NCBI GenBank assembly: GCA_902462065.1
Contig: CABQAK010000039.1
Location: forward strand, 1-19,839
DNA: 19,839 nt
Reading direction: 5' to 3'
Origin: an uncultured Collinsella sp.
GTDB lineage: Bacteria; Actinomycetota; Coriobacteriia; Coriobacteriales; Coriobacteriaceae
In this document: one piece after another, positions 7,513 through 15,375 of the stretch
Layout of the letters: each line of letters opens with the position of its first letter
How positions within the stretch are numbered: position 1 is the stretch's first letter
Program-made: the position numbers and the translations under genes
The notes under the pieces: model-generated
Told to the model about the DNA's origin: nothing
Seen by the model: only the letters and a program-made list of their open reading frames with translations
The model's database searches: none

Positions 7513-7553
7513 AAAACCTGCCAAAATAAACCTGTCCCTTTTTGGCAGGTTTT
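7513..7553 (-). terminator. hairpin terminator of the moaC-mobB gene
   Basis: AAAACCTGCCAAAA (7513-7526) and TTTTGGCAGGTTTT (7540-7553) form a 14-bp stem around a 13-nt loop. On the minus strand the stem overlaps the TAA stop (7554-7552) and ends in a T-rich run, as in a Rho-independent terminator. The loop holds CCTGTCCC, also present in repeat B copy 3, so it may belong to a related repeat class. Confidence 0.75.
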
Positions 7554-8850
7554 AGGCCAGATGATCTTGGATGAGATCGCAGATGGCTCGGGCGTCGTTG
7601 ATGTTGATGGCTCGGGTCGCGAAGCCGGCGTCGAAGGCCTGACGCGCCAGGGCCTCATTGCAGGCAAGGGCCAGCGTGTGACCGTCGACCAGGTCGAGCG
7701 AGCTCTTGCCGCGCAGACGGTCGACACCGGAGCGCGCGACCACGATGTTGTCGAAGCCCTCGGTCTTGTAGCCCTCGATGATCACCACGTCGACATCGTT
7801 GTAGCGCGACAACAGCTCGCGCGCGGGCATCTCGTCCTCCTCGCGCGTGTCGGCGTACTCCGCCCAGCGCGTGGCGCAGATAAGGCCCACGTGCTTGGAT
7901 CCGGCCTGGTGATGGCGCCACGTATCCTTAGCGGGCACATCGATATCAAAGCCGTGATGCCCATGATGCTTGAGCGAACCCACGCGCAGGCCGCGGCGGG
8001 TGAGCTCGGCAATGACCTTCTCGACGAGTGTGGTCTTGCCCGAGTTTTGGTAGCCGATAAACGCGATCGCGGGGACGGCCGGTGCCGGAGCTGCGGACGC
8101 GACGGCGACGGGTGCGCTCGCGGGCGCGGCACCGTCAGCAGCCACGGCCTCAACAGCAGCGGCCTGACGCTCTGCGCGATCCCACACGCCCGAGCGGCCG
8201 CCCTCCTTGTGCAGCAGGCGCACGTCGACGATCTCCATGCCGCGATCGACCGCCTTGCACATGTCATAGATGGTCAGACACGCAGCGCTCGCGCCGGTCA
8301 GGGCCTCCATCTCAATACCCGTCTTGCCCGTCACGCCCGCCGTGACCAGCACGTGAAAGCCAACCTGCCCGTCCGCGCGCGCCGGCGCCCAACCCTCGGG
8401 CACGTCCTCGGCCGGCGTCCCCGCCGCAGCGATGGGCGCAATGTCGCACTTACTCTTGGTAATGAGCAGCGGATGGCACATGGGGATGATGTCGCTCGTG
8501 CGCTTGATGGCCATAATGCCCGCTACGCGCGCACAGGCAAGCACGTCGCCCTTTTTGGCGCGGTCCTGCAGCACCATGGCCTGTGTCTCGGGGTGCATGA
8601 GGATGGTGCCCTCGGCGATGGCAATGCGATGCGTCTCGGCCTTGTCGGACACGTCGACCATGCGCACCTCGCCCTTGGCGTCCACATGCGTCAGCTCGTC
8701 GCGACGGGCGTCGCGGGCGGGCTCGGTGGCAGCGCTGGCAGTCGGCTGCGCGTCTGCAACGGCATCGGTGGCCGCAGCCGTGACTTTGTGGGCAGACATC
8801 GCGGCCCTGCGAGCGGCCTTGGTGGCATCGGCGTACCTGCTCTTGGCCAT
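7552..8850 (-). CDS. moaC: MoaC-MobB fusion (cyclic pyranopterin monophosphate synthase plus GTP-binding adapter)
   Basis: A 432-residue fusion for molybdenum cofactor synthesis in the cytosol. An Ala-rich leader (1-50) precedes the MoaC domain (about 52-225). MoaC converts the product of MoaA into cyclic pyranopterin monophosphate. Seen motifs: KGDVLACARVAGIMAIKRTS, IPMCHPL (123-128), TGKTGIEMEALTGAS, YDMCKAVD and the KEGGRSG loop (215-221). An Ala/Pro linker (226-260) leads to MobB (about 261-432), a P-loop GTPase with Walker A GYQNSGKT (266-273) and KHHGHHGFDIDVPAKDTWRH. MobB assists nucleotide attachment to molybdopterin. Start ATG 8850 has GGAGG 8 nt upstream, within the last codons of moaA and only 4 bp past its stop, so translation should be coupled. 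MoaC-MobB fusions occur in Coriobacteriia, to my knowledge. Confidence 0.93.
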   Translation of the reverse strand: MAKSRYADATKAARRAAMSAHKVTAAATDAVADAQPTASAATEPARDARRDELTHVDAKGEVRMVDVSDKAETHRIAIAEGTILMHPETQAMVLQDRAKKGDVLACARVAGIMAIKRTSDIIPMCHPLLITKSKCDIAPIAAAGTPAEDVPEGWAPARADGQVGFHVLVTAGVTGKTGIEMEALTGASAACLTIYDMCKAVDRGMEIVDVRLLHKEGGRSGVWDRAERQAAAVEAVAADGAAPASAPVAVASAAPAPAVPAIAFIGYQNSGKTTLVEKVIAELTRRGLRVGSLKHHGHHGFDIDVPAKDTWRHHQAGSKHVGLICATRWAEYADTREEDEMPARELLSRYNDVDVVIIEGYKTEGFDNIVVARSGVDRLRGKSSLDLVDGHTLALACNEALARQAFDAGFATRAININDARAICDLIQDHLA

Positions 8851-8854
8851 ATGA

Positions 8855-9910
8855 TCATCCTCCGATTTGGGACATAAATCGTTGCGTGCCCTCAATTATC
8901 GCGTGTTCCTGCGGTTTGTGGGCCACGGCATCGCACCAAATCGAAAGTACCTGCATATCATCACCACGGCGCAGCGCCTCACGCACCGAATACTCGGCAT
9001 CGCTAAACAGGCACGGACGCACGTTGCCATCGGCCGTCAGGCGCAGACGGTTGCAGCTCGCGCAAAAATGATTGGACATGGCGCTTATGAAGCCGACCGT
9101 TCCCGCCGCGCCCGGAAAGTGCCAATAACGCGCAGGGCCCGCGCCGGCAGGAGCGTCGTTGATGTCGAGCGGCTCGAGCTCGCCCAGGCCCGTCGCGGCG
9201 ACCCCGGCATTGATGCGCGCCCGCAGCTCGTCGCTCGGCACGGTATCGCTCGCGTCCCACAGCTCGGGATTGAGCGCAGGCGCATGCGGGTCCACAGCGC
9301 AATGCGAGCTCGTGTGCTCGTCGCCGATGGGCATGTATTCGATAAAGCGCAGGTGGATGGGGCGGTCGACGGTCAGCCGCGCGAGGGCTGCCACATCCTG
9401 GTTGAGCCGTCGCACAACAACGCAGTTCACCTTAACCGGCTCAAAGCCCCAAGCCAGTGCCGCATCGATGCCCGCCATGGTCTGCTCGAGTCGACCTAGG
9501 CGCGTGATCTTTCCAAAGAGCGTAGGGTCGAGCGTATCGAGCGAGATGTTGACGCGGTCAAGCCCCGCGTCTTTGAGCTGCGGCGCCAACTTGGGCAGCA
9601 TGGCGCCATTGGTGGTAAGCGAGATGTCCTCAATCTGCGGAATCGCGCGAATGTCACGGATAAGCGGGATGATGCGGCGGCTGACCAGCGGCTCGCCGCC
9701 CGTCAGGCGCACCCGGCGAATGCCCTCCCCCGCCACCAGGCGCACAAAGCGGGCGATTTCCTCGGCGCTGAGCAGCTCGTCGTGTGCACGGGGCGCCACG
9801 CCATCGGCCGGCATGCAGTAAATGCAGCGGAAATTGCACTTGTCGGTAACGGCAATGCGCAGGTAGTTGATGTCGCGGCCAAAACCGTCATGTTGCACGT
9901 GCCCGTCCAC
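8855..9910 (-). CDS. moaA: GTP 3',8-cyclase MoaA (radical SAM)
   Basis: A 351-residue radical SAM enzyme for the first step of molybdenum cofactor synthesis, GTP to 3',8-cyclo-7,8-dihydro-GTP. The N-terminal cluster motif is CNFRCIYC (Cys25, Cys29, Cys32), followed by TGGEPL (70-75) and NISLDTL. The second iron-sulfur site is CASC plus a later Cys (283, 286, 300), which binds GTP. The protein ends in the conserved Gly-Gly. Start is GTG 9910, with GGGGAGGG just upstream; a second GTG four codons downstream is possible. A TATTAT box on the minus strand at 9951-9956 could be the -10, without a clear -35. The gene is co-transcribed with the moaC-mobB fusion. No other moa, moe or molybdate genes are in the window. 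Confidence 0.96.
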   Translation of the reverse strand: MDGHVQHDGFGRDINYLRIAVTDKCNFRCIYCMPADGVAPRAHDELLSAEEIARFVRLVAGEGIRRVRLTGGEPLVSRRIIPLIRDIRAIPQIEDISLTTNGAMLPKLAPQLKDAGLDRVNISLDTLDPTLFGKITRLGRLEQTMAGIDAALAWGFEPVKVNCVVVRRLNQDVAALARLTVDRPIHLRFIEYMPIGDEHTSSHCAVDPHAPALNPELWDASDTVPSDELRARINAGVAATGLGELEPLDINDAPAGAGPARYWHFPGAAGTVGFISAMSNHFCASCNRLRLTADGNVRPCLFSDAEYSVREALRRGDDMQVLSIWCDAVAHKPQEHAIIEGTQRFMSQIGG

Positions 9911-10040
9911 GCAGCCCTCCCCTCACGCGGCGTTTTATTCTTCGGAAAACATAATACCCCACGCGAGAATCATGCCGACACCCGTACGACAGGACGGGTC
10001 ACTTCGAGCAAGACCGGCTTCCCAAGCCCATCCTCAACAC

Positions 10041-10105
10041 AGACCATCACAACATTCGATGCTTTTCCCGTTTTTGACGAAAAACGTCGAATGTTGTGAT
10101 GGTCT
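10041..10105 (+). repeat. hairpin repeat family A, copy 2 (65 nt)
   Basis: Perfect 19-bp arms (10041-10059 and 10087-10105; 20 bp counting C10040/G10106) around a centre that itself folds as CGTTTTT-GACG-AAAAACG. Relative to copy 3 it has G for A in the left arm and a matching C for T in the right arm, a compensatory pair. It is 38 bp past the stop of the nuclease gene. Confidence 0.93.
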
Positions 10106-10143
10106 GCCCGCCCACGGCACCCCGTAGAAGGACCAAAACACCC

Positions 10144-11181
10144 CTAAAGGCCGCCGTCCCAGTGCCGAATCACGAATTCTCGCAGGTCATTCTGACGTTT
10201 CTGGAACGCTTCGCTTCGGTCGCACTTAAGACCCATAGCGAGTGCGATGGCATTCATCGCCCGGTGCAATTGCAGCTGGTGGGCAAACTGAGTCCCGGTG
10301 AGGACGATCATCCTAAAACCCAGCGCGCTCAGCACGGTCATACGCTCCGCATCCGACGCGCTGCGCTGTTTATCAAGATGGTCCGAACCGTTGTATTCAA
10401 TCCCCGTACCGCTCGCGGGCGCATATACGTCGATCTCGAAATATCCGGCCTTTGCGAGATATTTGAACTCGTTGGGAACATCGACCCGATGGTTGAGCTC
10501 AACCCTGGTGTACCCGAGCCCACCCTGGGAACGCTTCGCGACGACCATGATTGCAGTGGCCGTCTCCATGGGCGACCGCGCGCCATCATGCACGCGCTTG
10601 AGCACGGCAGCCGCACGTGTAGCCCCCTGACGAGATCGATTTTCATCGCAATAAGCGATCAGGTCGGCAACGGTGTACCTCTGCCCCATCTCGATATAAT
10701 CGTCTGTCGCCAGATGATTCAAATGGTATCGGGCGCAGATTTCATACCCATATTCCAGCTGCTCGGGCTCGCTCATCCACGAACCCGCCTGGACAAAGCA
10801 CATGGCCTCATCAACCACTAGAAGGCCCTCTGCCACCTCGATAAGATGGCCTGGAGGTACCGGCGCTCCAAACACGTGGCACCTAAATCCAGCCGGCGTC
10901 GAACGCTCAAAATCGAAGTTGACGAGCGTGTCGATATGATCGAGCTCTTCTCGTGGAATACCGAGCGAAACCAGATAGTCGGTAACGATCCCAACTGCCG
11001 TTGAAGCCCTCAGCCCCTTGGCATCGAGCCCCAATTTGGGCAGGCTCGCGGTCGGCTCCGCCTCGTTAGCAAGCGAGTCCTCATCGTATAGGCTGCTTGC
11101 TCGCGAGAGCGGCTCGGACGGGCGCGCCACGTTGTGGTACAGCCAGGCAGTCTTATGGGACAGGACGATCGGCAGGTCCAT
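10144..11181 (-). CDS. uncharacterised protein, AbiEi-like N-terminus and PD-(D/E)XK (DUF559/Vsr-like) C-terminus
   Basis: 345 residues with no signal peptide or membrane segment. The N-terminal half opens with LPIVLSHKTAWLYHNVARP, like the VxSHxTAAxLxGxP start of actinobacterial AbiEi-like proteins. It continues with an FRCHVF strand and GLLVVDEAMCFVQAG. The C-terminal third has the layout of a DUF559/Vsr-like endonuclease fold: Glu206 in SPMETATA, an EIDVY strand (Asp251), GIEYNGSDH (Glu262), then DAERMTVLSALGFRMIVLT. Active-site identity is inferred. Start ATG 11181 has GGAGGG 3-4 nt upstream. The gene is isolated and lies between two same-orientation copies of repeat A. No partner gene is adjacent. 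Possible roles include DNA repair or defence, or regulation as a stand-alone protein; nothing here decides. I do not know a characterised member. Confidence 0.7.
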   Translation of the reverse strand: MDLPIVLSHKTAWLYHNVARPSEPLSRASSLYDEDSLANEAEPTASLPKLGLDAKGLRASTAVGIVTDYLVSLGIPREELDHIDTLVNFDFERSTPAGFRCHVFGAPVPPGHLIEVAEGLLVVDEAMCFVQAGSWMSEPEQLEYGYEICARYHLNHLATDDYIEMGQRYTVADLIAYCDENRSRQGATRAAAVLKRVHDGARSPMETATAIMVVAKRSQGGLGYTRVELNHRVDVPNEFKYLAKAGYFEIDVYAPASGTGIEYNGSDHLDKQRSASDAERMTVLSALGFRMIVLTGTQFAHQLQLHRAMNAIALAMGLKCDRSEAFQKRQNDLREFVIRHWDGGL

Positions 11182-11282
11182 GAGCCCTCCAATGGAGTCG
11201 GATAACCAACCTTATTCCCCGGCCCACGGGTCCGCACACCTTCGTGCGCAAGAAAGCGATTCCACCCGGTCGAGTGGCAGAA

Positions 11283-11347
11283 AAACCATCACAACATTCG
11301 ATGCTTTTCCCGTTTTTGGCAAAAAACGTCGAATGTTGTGATGGTTT
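11283..11347 (+). repeat. hairpin repeat family A, copy 3 (65 nt)
   Basis: Perfect 19-bp arms (11283-11301 and 11329-11347) with the inner fold CGTTTTT-GGCA-AAAAACG. It matches copy 2 at 61 of 65 positions. It lies 49 bp past the ABC exporter stop and about 100 bp upstream of the nuclease start. Confidence 0.93.
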
Positions 11348-11396
11348 GAGGTGAGGTGAGGGGCACGGAGGGGTCAAAGTATCGTGCTCGAACGGG

Positions 11397-13295
11397 TTAA
11401 TCCAACTCTTTTAAGCCATGCGCCAGTTGCCAGTACTCGCCGTGCTGGGCGAGCAGCTCTTCGTGCGTGCCGCGCTCGATGATGCGGCCGTGTTCGAGGA
11501 CCATGATGGCGTCGGCGTCGCGGACGGTGGACAGACGGTGCGCGATCATAAACGTGGTGCGCCCGCGCATGATGCGATCCATACCGCGCTCGATGAGCTT
11601 TTCGGTACGCGTGTCGATGCTCGAAGTGGCCTCGTCCAGGATGAGCACCGGCGGGTCGGCGACGGCCACGCGCGCGATGGCGAGCAGCTGGCGCTGGCCC
11701 TGCGACAGGTTGGCGCCGTCGGCCGTGACCGGCGTGTCGTACCCTCTAGGCAGGCGGCGAATAAACGAATCCGCGCAGGCGGCCTCGGCGGCGGCGCGCA
11801 CTTCCTCGTCGGTCGCGTCGAGCTTGCCAAAGCGGATGTTCTGCGCAATGGTGCCGCTAAACAGGTGCGTGTCCTGCAGCACAATGCCGAGCGATCCGCG
11901 CAGGCTGGCCTTGGCAATGTGCTTGACGTCGATGCCGTCGTACGTGATCTCGCCGTCATCGACCTCGTAGAAGCGGTTGATGAGGTTGGTGATGGTCGTC
12001 TTTCCGGCGCCTGTCGAGCCCACAAACGCGATCTTTTGCCCCGGCTTGGCAAACAGGTTGAGATCCGTGAGCACACGGGTGCCCGGTACGTAGGAAAAGT
12101 CCACGGCATGGAAACGCACGTCGCCGGCAAGCGGAACCAAGCCGCACGTGAGCTCGGTACCGTCGGCGGCCAACGCGCGGCCCGACTCATCAACGGCTGC
12201 CACGTCATGCAAGTGCCCGTACGCGCCCACGCCCTGGCCCTCGGGAATCTTCCACGCCCACGCGGCGTCGCCCGTCTGCACCAGCTCCACGCAGCCCTCG
12301 TCCACCTCGGGCTCAAGGTCCATAGCCGCAAACAGGCGCTCGGCACCGGCCAACGCGTTGAGCAAGAAGTTGCCGAGCTGCGTAAACTGGTTGATGGGCA
12401 TGGCGGCCTGGCGCACAAAGACCAGGTAGCTTGCAAGTGCGCCCACATCGGCGAGCCCCTTGATGCAGAGCATGCCGCCCGCCACGGCGACGATGGCATA
12501 GTTGACGTAGCCAATCACGACGGTCATGGGCACCATGGAGTTGGCATAGCTCACGGCGGCGGTGCCGGTGCGGCGAAGCTCGTCGTTGCGGCAGGTGAAG
12601 CCGGCGACATTCGCTGCCTCACGGTTAAAGACCTTGATGACCTTTTGGCCCGAGACCATTTCTTCGATATATCCGTCCAGGTCGCCAAGCGATGCCTGCT
12701 GGGCGGCAAAGAAACGCTTAGAGCGCGCGCCCGAGTAGCGCGCATACAGCACAATGGCCGCATCGCACACGAGTGTGATAATCGTGAGCTGCCAGTTAAG
12801 GATGATGAGCATAGCCGTGGTGCCCACAACCTGAATGGCGGCCTGAATCACGTTGGCAAAGCTGTTGTTGAGCGCCTCGGAGACGGTGTCGACGTCGTTG
12901 GTGAAAAAACTCATGATGTCGCCCGAGCGCGTGCTGTCAAAATAACTGAGCGGCAGCGTCTGGATGTGCGCGAACAGGTCGCGGCGAATATCGGACACCA
13001 CGTGTTGGGCCGCGCGCACCATAATCTGCGAGTAGCCCAGGGCCGAGAGCACGCCCGCAGCGTAGATGATCGCCGTCAGGATGACCTGCTTGGCGAGCAG
13101 TTCCTCCCCGCCCGTGGCCAAACCGTTAACGATGGGGCGCACCATGTAGGTGCCGGCGAGGCTCGCGATGGCGGCAACGGAGGCGAGCACGCCCACCGCG
13201 AGCAACGAGAACTTGGCATGCCCCATGTAGGAGAGCAAGCGGCGTACAGTGCGCTTGAGGTCGGCCGGGCGTGCTTGGGCTGCGGTCTTAGGCAT
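11397..13295 (-). CDS. ABC exporter subunit with consensus ATP site (TMD-NBD), second gene of a heterodimer
   Basis: A 632-residue half-transporter of the multidrug/lipid ABC exporter type. Six membrane helices span about residues 30-330. The nucleotide-binding domain follows, with Walker A GSTGAGKTT (about 425), Q-loop VLQDTHLFSGT, signature LSQGQRQLLAIARV (about 529), Walker B VLILDEATSS with the catalytic Glu (about 551) and H-loop AHRLST (about 584). The signature is LSQGQ instead of LSGGQ, as expected of the partner of a degenerate site. A 50-residue insert between the membrane part and the ATPase (around WAWKIPEGQGVGAYGHLHDV) is unusual. Start ATG 13295 overlaps the previous gene by 8 bp (ATGCCTAA) with AAGGGGG upstream, so the two are translationally coupled. 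Substrate unknown; drugs or peptides are plausible. Confidence 0.93.
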   Translation of the reverse strand: MPKTAAQARPADLKRTVRRLLSYMGHAKFSLLAVGVLASVAAIASLAGTYMVRPIVNGLATGGEELLAKQVILTAIIYAAGVLSALGYSQIMVRAAQHVVSDIRRDLFAHIQTLPLSYFDSTRSGDIMSFFTNDVDTVSEALNNSFANVIQAAIQVVGTTAMLIILNWQLTIITLVCDAAIVLYARYSGARSKRFFAAQQASLGDLDGYIEEMVSGQKVIKVFNREAANVAGFTCRNDELRRTGTAAVSYANSMVPMTVVIGYVNYAIVAVAGGMLCIKGLADVGALASYLVFVRQAAMPINQFTQLGNFLLNALAGAERLFAAMDLEPEVDEGCVELVQTGDAAWAWKIPEGQGVGAYGHLHDVAAVDESGRALAADGTELTCGLVPLAGDVRFHAVDFSYVPGTRVLTDLNLFAKPGQKIAFVGSTGAGKTTITNLINRFYEVDDGEITYDGIDVKHIAKASLRGSLGIVLQDTHLFSGTIAQNIRFGKLDATDEEVRAAAEAACADSFIRRLPRGYDTPVTADGANLSQGQRQLLAIARVAVADPPVLILDEATSSIDTRTEKLIERGMDRIMRGRTTFMIAHRLSTVRDADAIMVLEHGRIIERGTHEELLAQHGEYWQLAHGLKELD

Positions 13296-15117
13296 GGCGC
13301 TCACCCCCTTCCAAGGGTGATCCGCATACGACGGAGGAAAACGGATCATTCGCGCAACCATCGTCGCTGCCGTCGCCGGCGTCCGCGTTCCTCGCAAACT
13401 CCATCTGCGAGGCATAAATCTCCTGGTATATGTTGTCGCCCGCTAGCAGTTCCTCGTGCGTGCCCACGCCGTGGACACGACCGTCGTCCAATACCACAAT
13501 GCGATCGGCATCCATGACACTCGCGATGCGCTGGGCGATGATGAGCACGGTCGCATCGGGAATCCGAGCGATGTGCTCGCGAATCTTTGCGTCGGTCGCC
13601 ATATCGACCGCGCTGGTGGAGTCATCAAAAATGAGCACGCGCGGATGCTTGAGCAGCGTGCGCGCGATGCACAGGCGTTGCTTCTGGCCACCCGAGACAC
13701 CGGCGCCGCCTTGGCCCAACTCGCCGTCCAGCCCGCCGATGCGATCAAGGAACTCGTCCACGCACGCCGCGCGGCAAGCCGCGAGGAGCTCATCGTCCGA
13801 CGCCTGCGGATTGCCCCACTGCAGATTCTCGCGCACGGTGCCCGTAAACAGCACGTTCTTTTGCAGCACAATGCCCACGGCGTCGCGTAGGGTCGCGAGG
13901 TCGTAGTCACGCACGTCACGTCCGCCCACAAGCACGGCGCCCTCGGTAGCGTCGTACAGGCGCGCAATCAGCTGCACAAGTGAGCTCTTGCCCGAGCCCG
14001 TGCCGCCGAGGATGCCCACCGTCGAGCCGCTCTCGATGCGAAGGTCGATATGCTCGAGCACATCCTCGGCTGCATCCGTGCGGTATTTAAAGGAAACGTC
14101 GCGAAACTCGATACTGCCGTCCGCTGGCGCCGCAATCGCGAGGTCTCCCGCGGGGTTGGCGATAAAGGGCTCCTCATCGAGCACCTCGGCGATACGGCCC
14201 ACACTCGTAAGAGCGCGCGTGAGCAGCAAAAACACGTTGGAAATCATCATGAGCGAATTCATGATCAGCAGCACGTAGCTCATAAAGCCCGTGAGCGAGC
14301 CCACGCCCAGCTTGCCGGCGAGAATCATGCGGCCGCCAATCCACAGGATGGAGAGCGCAGCCACGTACATCGACAGCTGAAACACCGGCAGGTTGAGCAC
14401 CGCGCTGCCAAAGGTCTTTGTCGCAGTGCGCGCGAGCTCGGTATTGACGGTGTCGAACTTGGCCTCCTCGTGCTCGGTACGAACGTAGGCCTTGACGGCA
14501 CGCACGGCGGTGAGGTCTTCCTGTACCACGCCGTTGAGGTGGTCCATCGAGGTCTGGAGTTGGCGGTAGAGCGGGCTCACGCGATAGGTGATGACGCCCA
14601 GCACGATTGCCAGCACGGGCAAGATGATCGCAAAGACGGTGGCGAGCGGGCGCGACAGCATCAGCGCGTAGATAAGGCCGACGATAAGCGTCACCGGGCC
14701 GCGCACCATAGGGCGAAAGCCGTTGCCCACAGCATTTTGGATAACGGTGATGTCCGTGGTCATGCGGGTGACGAGCGAGCTGGCGTCGTAGTTGTCCAGG
14801 TTGCCAAAGGCGAGCGTTTGAATCTTTTTGTACTCGGCCTCGCGCAGGTTAGCGCCTAGGCCCGAGGCAACGCGGGCGGACGTGCGGGCATAACCCAAGC
14901 CCAGTACCAGCGAAAGCGCAGCGCACACCAACATGTACGCACCCTGTAGCAGCATGTAGTTGATATCACCCGCAGGCACGCCCACATCGATGATGTTGGC
15001 CATGATGACCGGGATAAACAGCTCGAGCACCGTCTCGACCGACACAAAGAACACGCCGAGGATGGCATCGCGACGGTATGCCCCTAGATAGGAAAACAGT
15101 ATTTTGAGATTGCGCAC
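13288..15117 (-). CDS. ABC exporter subunit with degenerate ATP site (TMD-NBD), first gene of a heterodimer
   Basis: A 609-residue half-transporter with six helices in the first 320 residues, then Walker A GGTGSGKSS (about 369), Q-loop VLQKNVLF and signature VSGGQKQRLCIARTLL (about 471). Walker B is VLIFDDSTSAVD, with Asp in place of the catalytic Glu, and the switch His is replaced by Gln (IAQRI, about 523). These two changes mark the inactive site of heterodimeric exporters such as TM287/288 and BmrCD, so one site of the pair should hydrolyse ATP well. Start GTG 15117 (MRNLKILFSYLG) has a G-rich but distant ribosome site (GGGGG); no better ATG exists nearby. Its promoter at 15159-15186 faces away from the MATE gene. 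Confidence 0.93.
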   Translation of the reverse strand: MRNLKILFSYLGAYRRDAILGVFFVSVETVLELFIPVIMANIIDVGVPAGDINYMLLQGAYMLVCAALSLVLGLGYARTSARVASGLGANLREAEYKKIQTLAFGNLDNYDASSLVTRMTTDITVIQNAVGNGFRPMVRGPVTLIVGLIYALMLSRPLATVFAIILPVLAIVLGVITYRVSPLYRQLQTSMDHLNGVVQEDLTAVRAVKAYVRTEHEEAKFDTVNTELARTATKTFGSAVLNLPVFQLSMYVAALSILWIGGRMILAGKLGVGSLTGFMSYVLLIMNSLMMISNVFLLLTRALTSVGRIAEVLDEEPFIANPAGDLAIAAPADGSIEFRDVSFKYRTDAAEDVLEHIDLRIESGSTVGILGGTGSGKSSLVQLIARLYDATEGAVLVGGRDVRDYDLATLRDAVGIVLQKNVLFTGTVRENLQWGNPQASDDELLAACRAACVDEFLDRIGGLDGELGQGGAGVSGGQKQRLCIARTLLKHPRVLIFDDSTSAVDMATDAKIREHIARIPDATVLIIAQRIASVMDADRIVVLDDGRVHGVGTHEELLAGDNIYQEIYASQMEFARNADAGDGSDDGCANDPFSSVVCGSPLEGGERHA

Positions 15118-15158
15118 GCAGGTTCAACCCCCATCAAACGTTGTTCGCAAATGCACGT

Positions 15159-15186
15159 ATTATTGCGCGCCGAATAATGGTGTCAA
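15159..15186 (-). promoter_or_regulatory. sigma-70 promoter of the ABC exporter operon
   Basis: Minus strand: -35 TTGACA (15181-15186, perfect consensus), a 16-bp spacer and -10 AATAAT (15159-15164, five of six). Transcription would start near 15152, giving a leader of roughly 35 nt before GTG 15117. Confidence 0.7.
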
Positions 15187-15269
15187 GTATTCCGAAATCG
15201 TTTTCTGCAAGGTTAGCGCCGGCGGCGAGTTCTCGTGATGTGTGTCCATATTCACTCGGAATAATGGTG
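15172..15269. promoter_or_regulatory. GAATA/TATTC half-sites around the ABC promoter, possible operators
   Basis: The 11-mer GAATAATGGTG occurs twice in the same direction (15172-15182 and 15259-15269), the first inside the promoter spacer and -35. The inverted half-sites TATTC occur at 15188-15192 and 15249-15253, and TATTCCGA (15188-15195) is the exact complement of TCGGAATA (15256-15263). This pattern could bind a repressor at two paired sites. No regulator is assigned. Confidence 0.4.
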
Positions 15270-15304
15270 CGCGAGACTTTTTCGCTTCGGCGTCAACACA
15301 AACC

Positions 15305-15335
15305 TTGACTCTACAATCGTTGTAGGGTTTTCACT
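15305..15335 (+). promoter_or_regulatory. MerR-type promoter and operator of the MATE-merR operon
   Basis: -35 TTGACT (15305-15310) and -10 TTCACT (15330-15335) are 19 bp apart, longer than normal. The spacer holds the perfect dyad CTACAA-TCG-TTGTAG (15311-15325). Promoters activated by MerR/BmrR proteins have exactly this layout. The MerR gene two positions downstream is the obvious ligand. Start of transcription near 15342 leaves about a 34-nt leader. Confidence 0.75.
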
Positions 15336-15375
15336 ACACTGGTACGTAAACGAACCCAGCCAGAAAGCCCCGCCC

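Noticed and set aside
7561..8877. Plus-strand open frame of 438 codons opposite moaC-mobB
   Set aside because: Antisense shadow of a clearly recognised fusion gene in GC-rich DNA.
9911..9990. Molybdenum-cofactor riboswitch upstream of moaA
   Set aside because: The leader between the TATTAT box and GTG is only about 40 nt, and I see no multi-stem structure.
5941..11347. CRISPR-like repeats (three copies of the 65-nt element)
   Set aside because: Copies lie kilobases apart, in both orientations, with genes between them; no spacers and no cas genes.
11348..11363. Short GGTGA tandem repeat after repeat A copy 3
   Set aside because: Only about three imperfect units in a G-rich spacer; too short to claim function.
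11418..13517. Long plus-strand open frame of about 700 codons opposite the ABC exporter
   Set aside because: It mirrors the codons of a high-GC ABC gene with all motifs intact on the minus strand; its His/Arg-rich translation has no recognisable domain.
15335..15340. TACACT as the -10 of the MATE promoter
   Set aside because: It would give a 24-bp spacer; TTCACT at 15330 gives the 19-bp spacer expected of MerR promoters.
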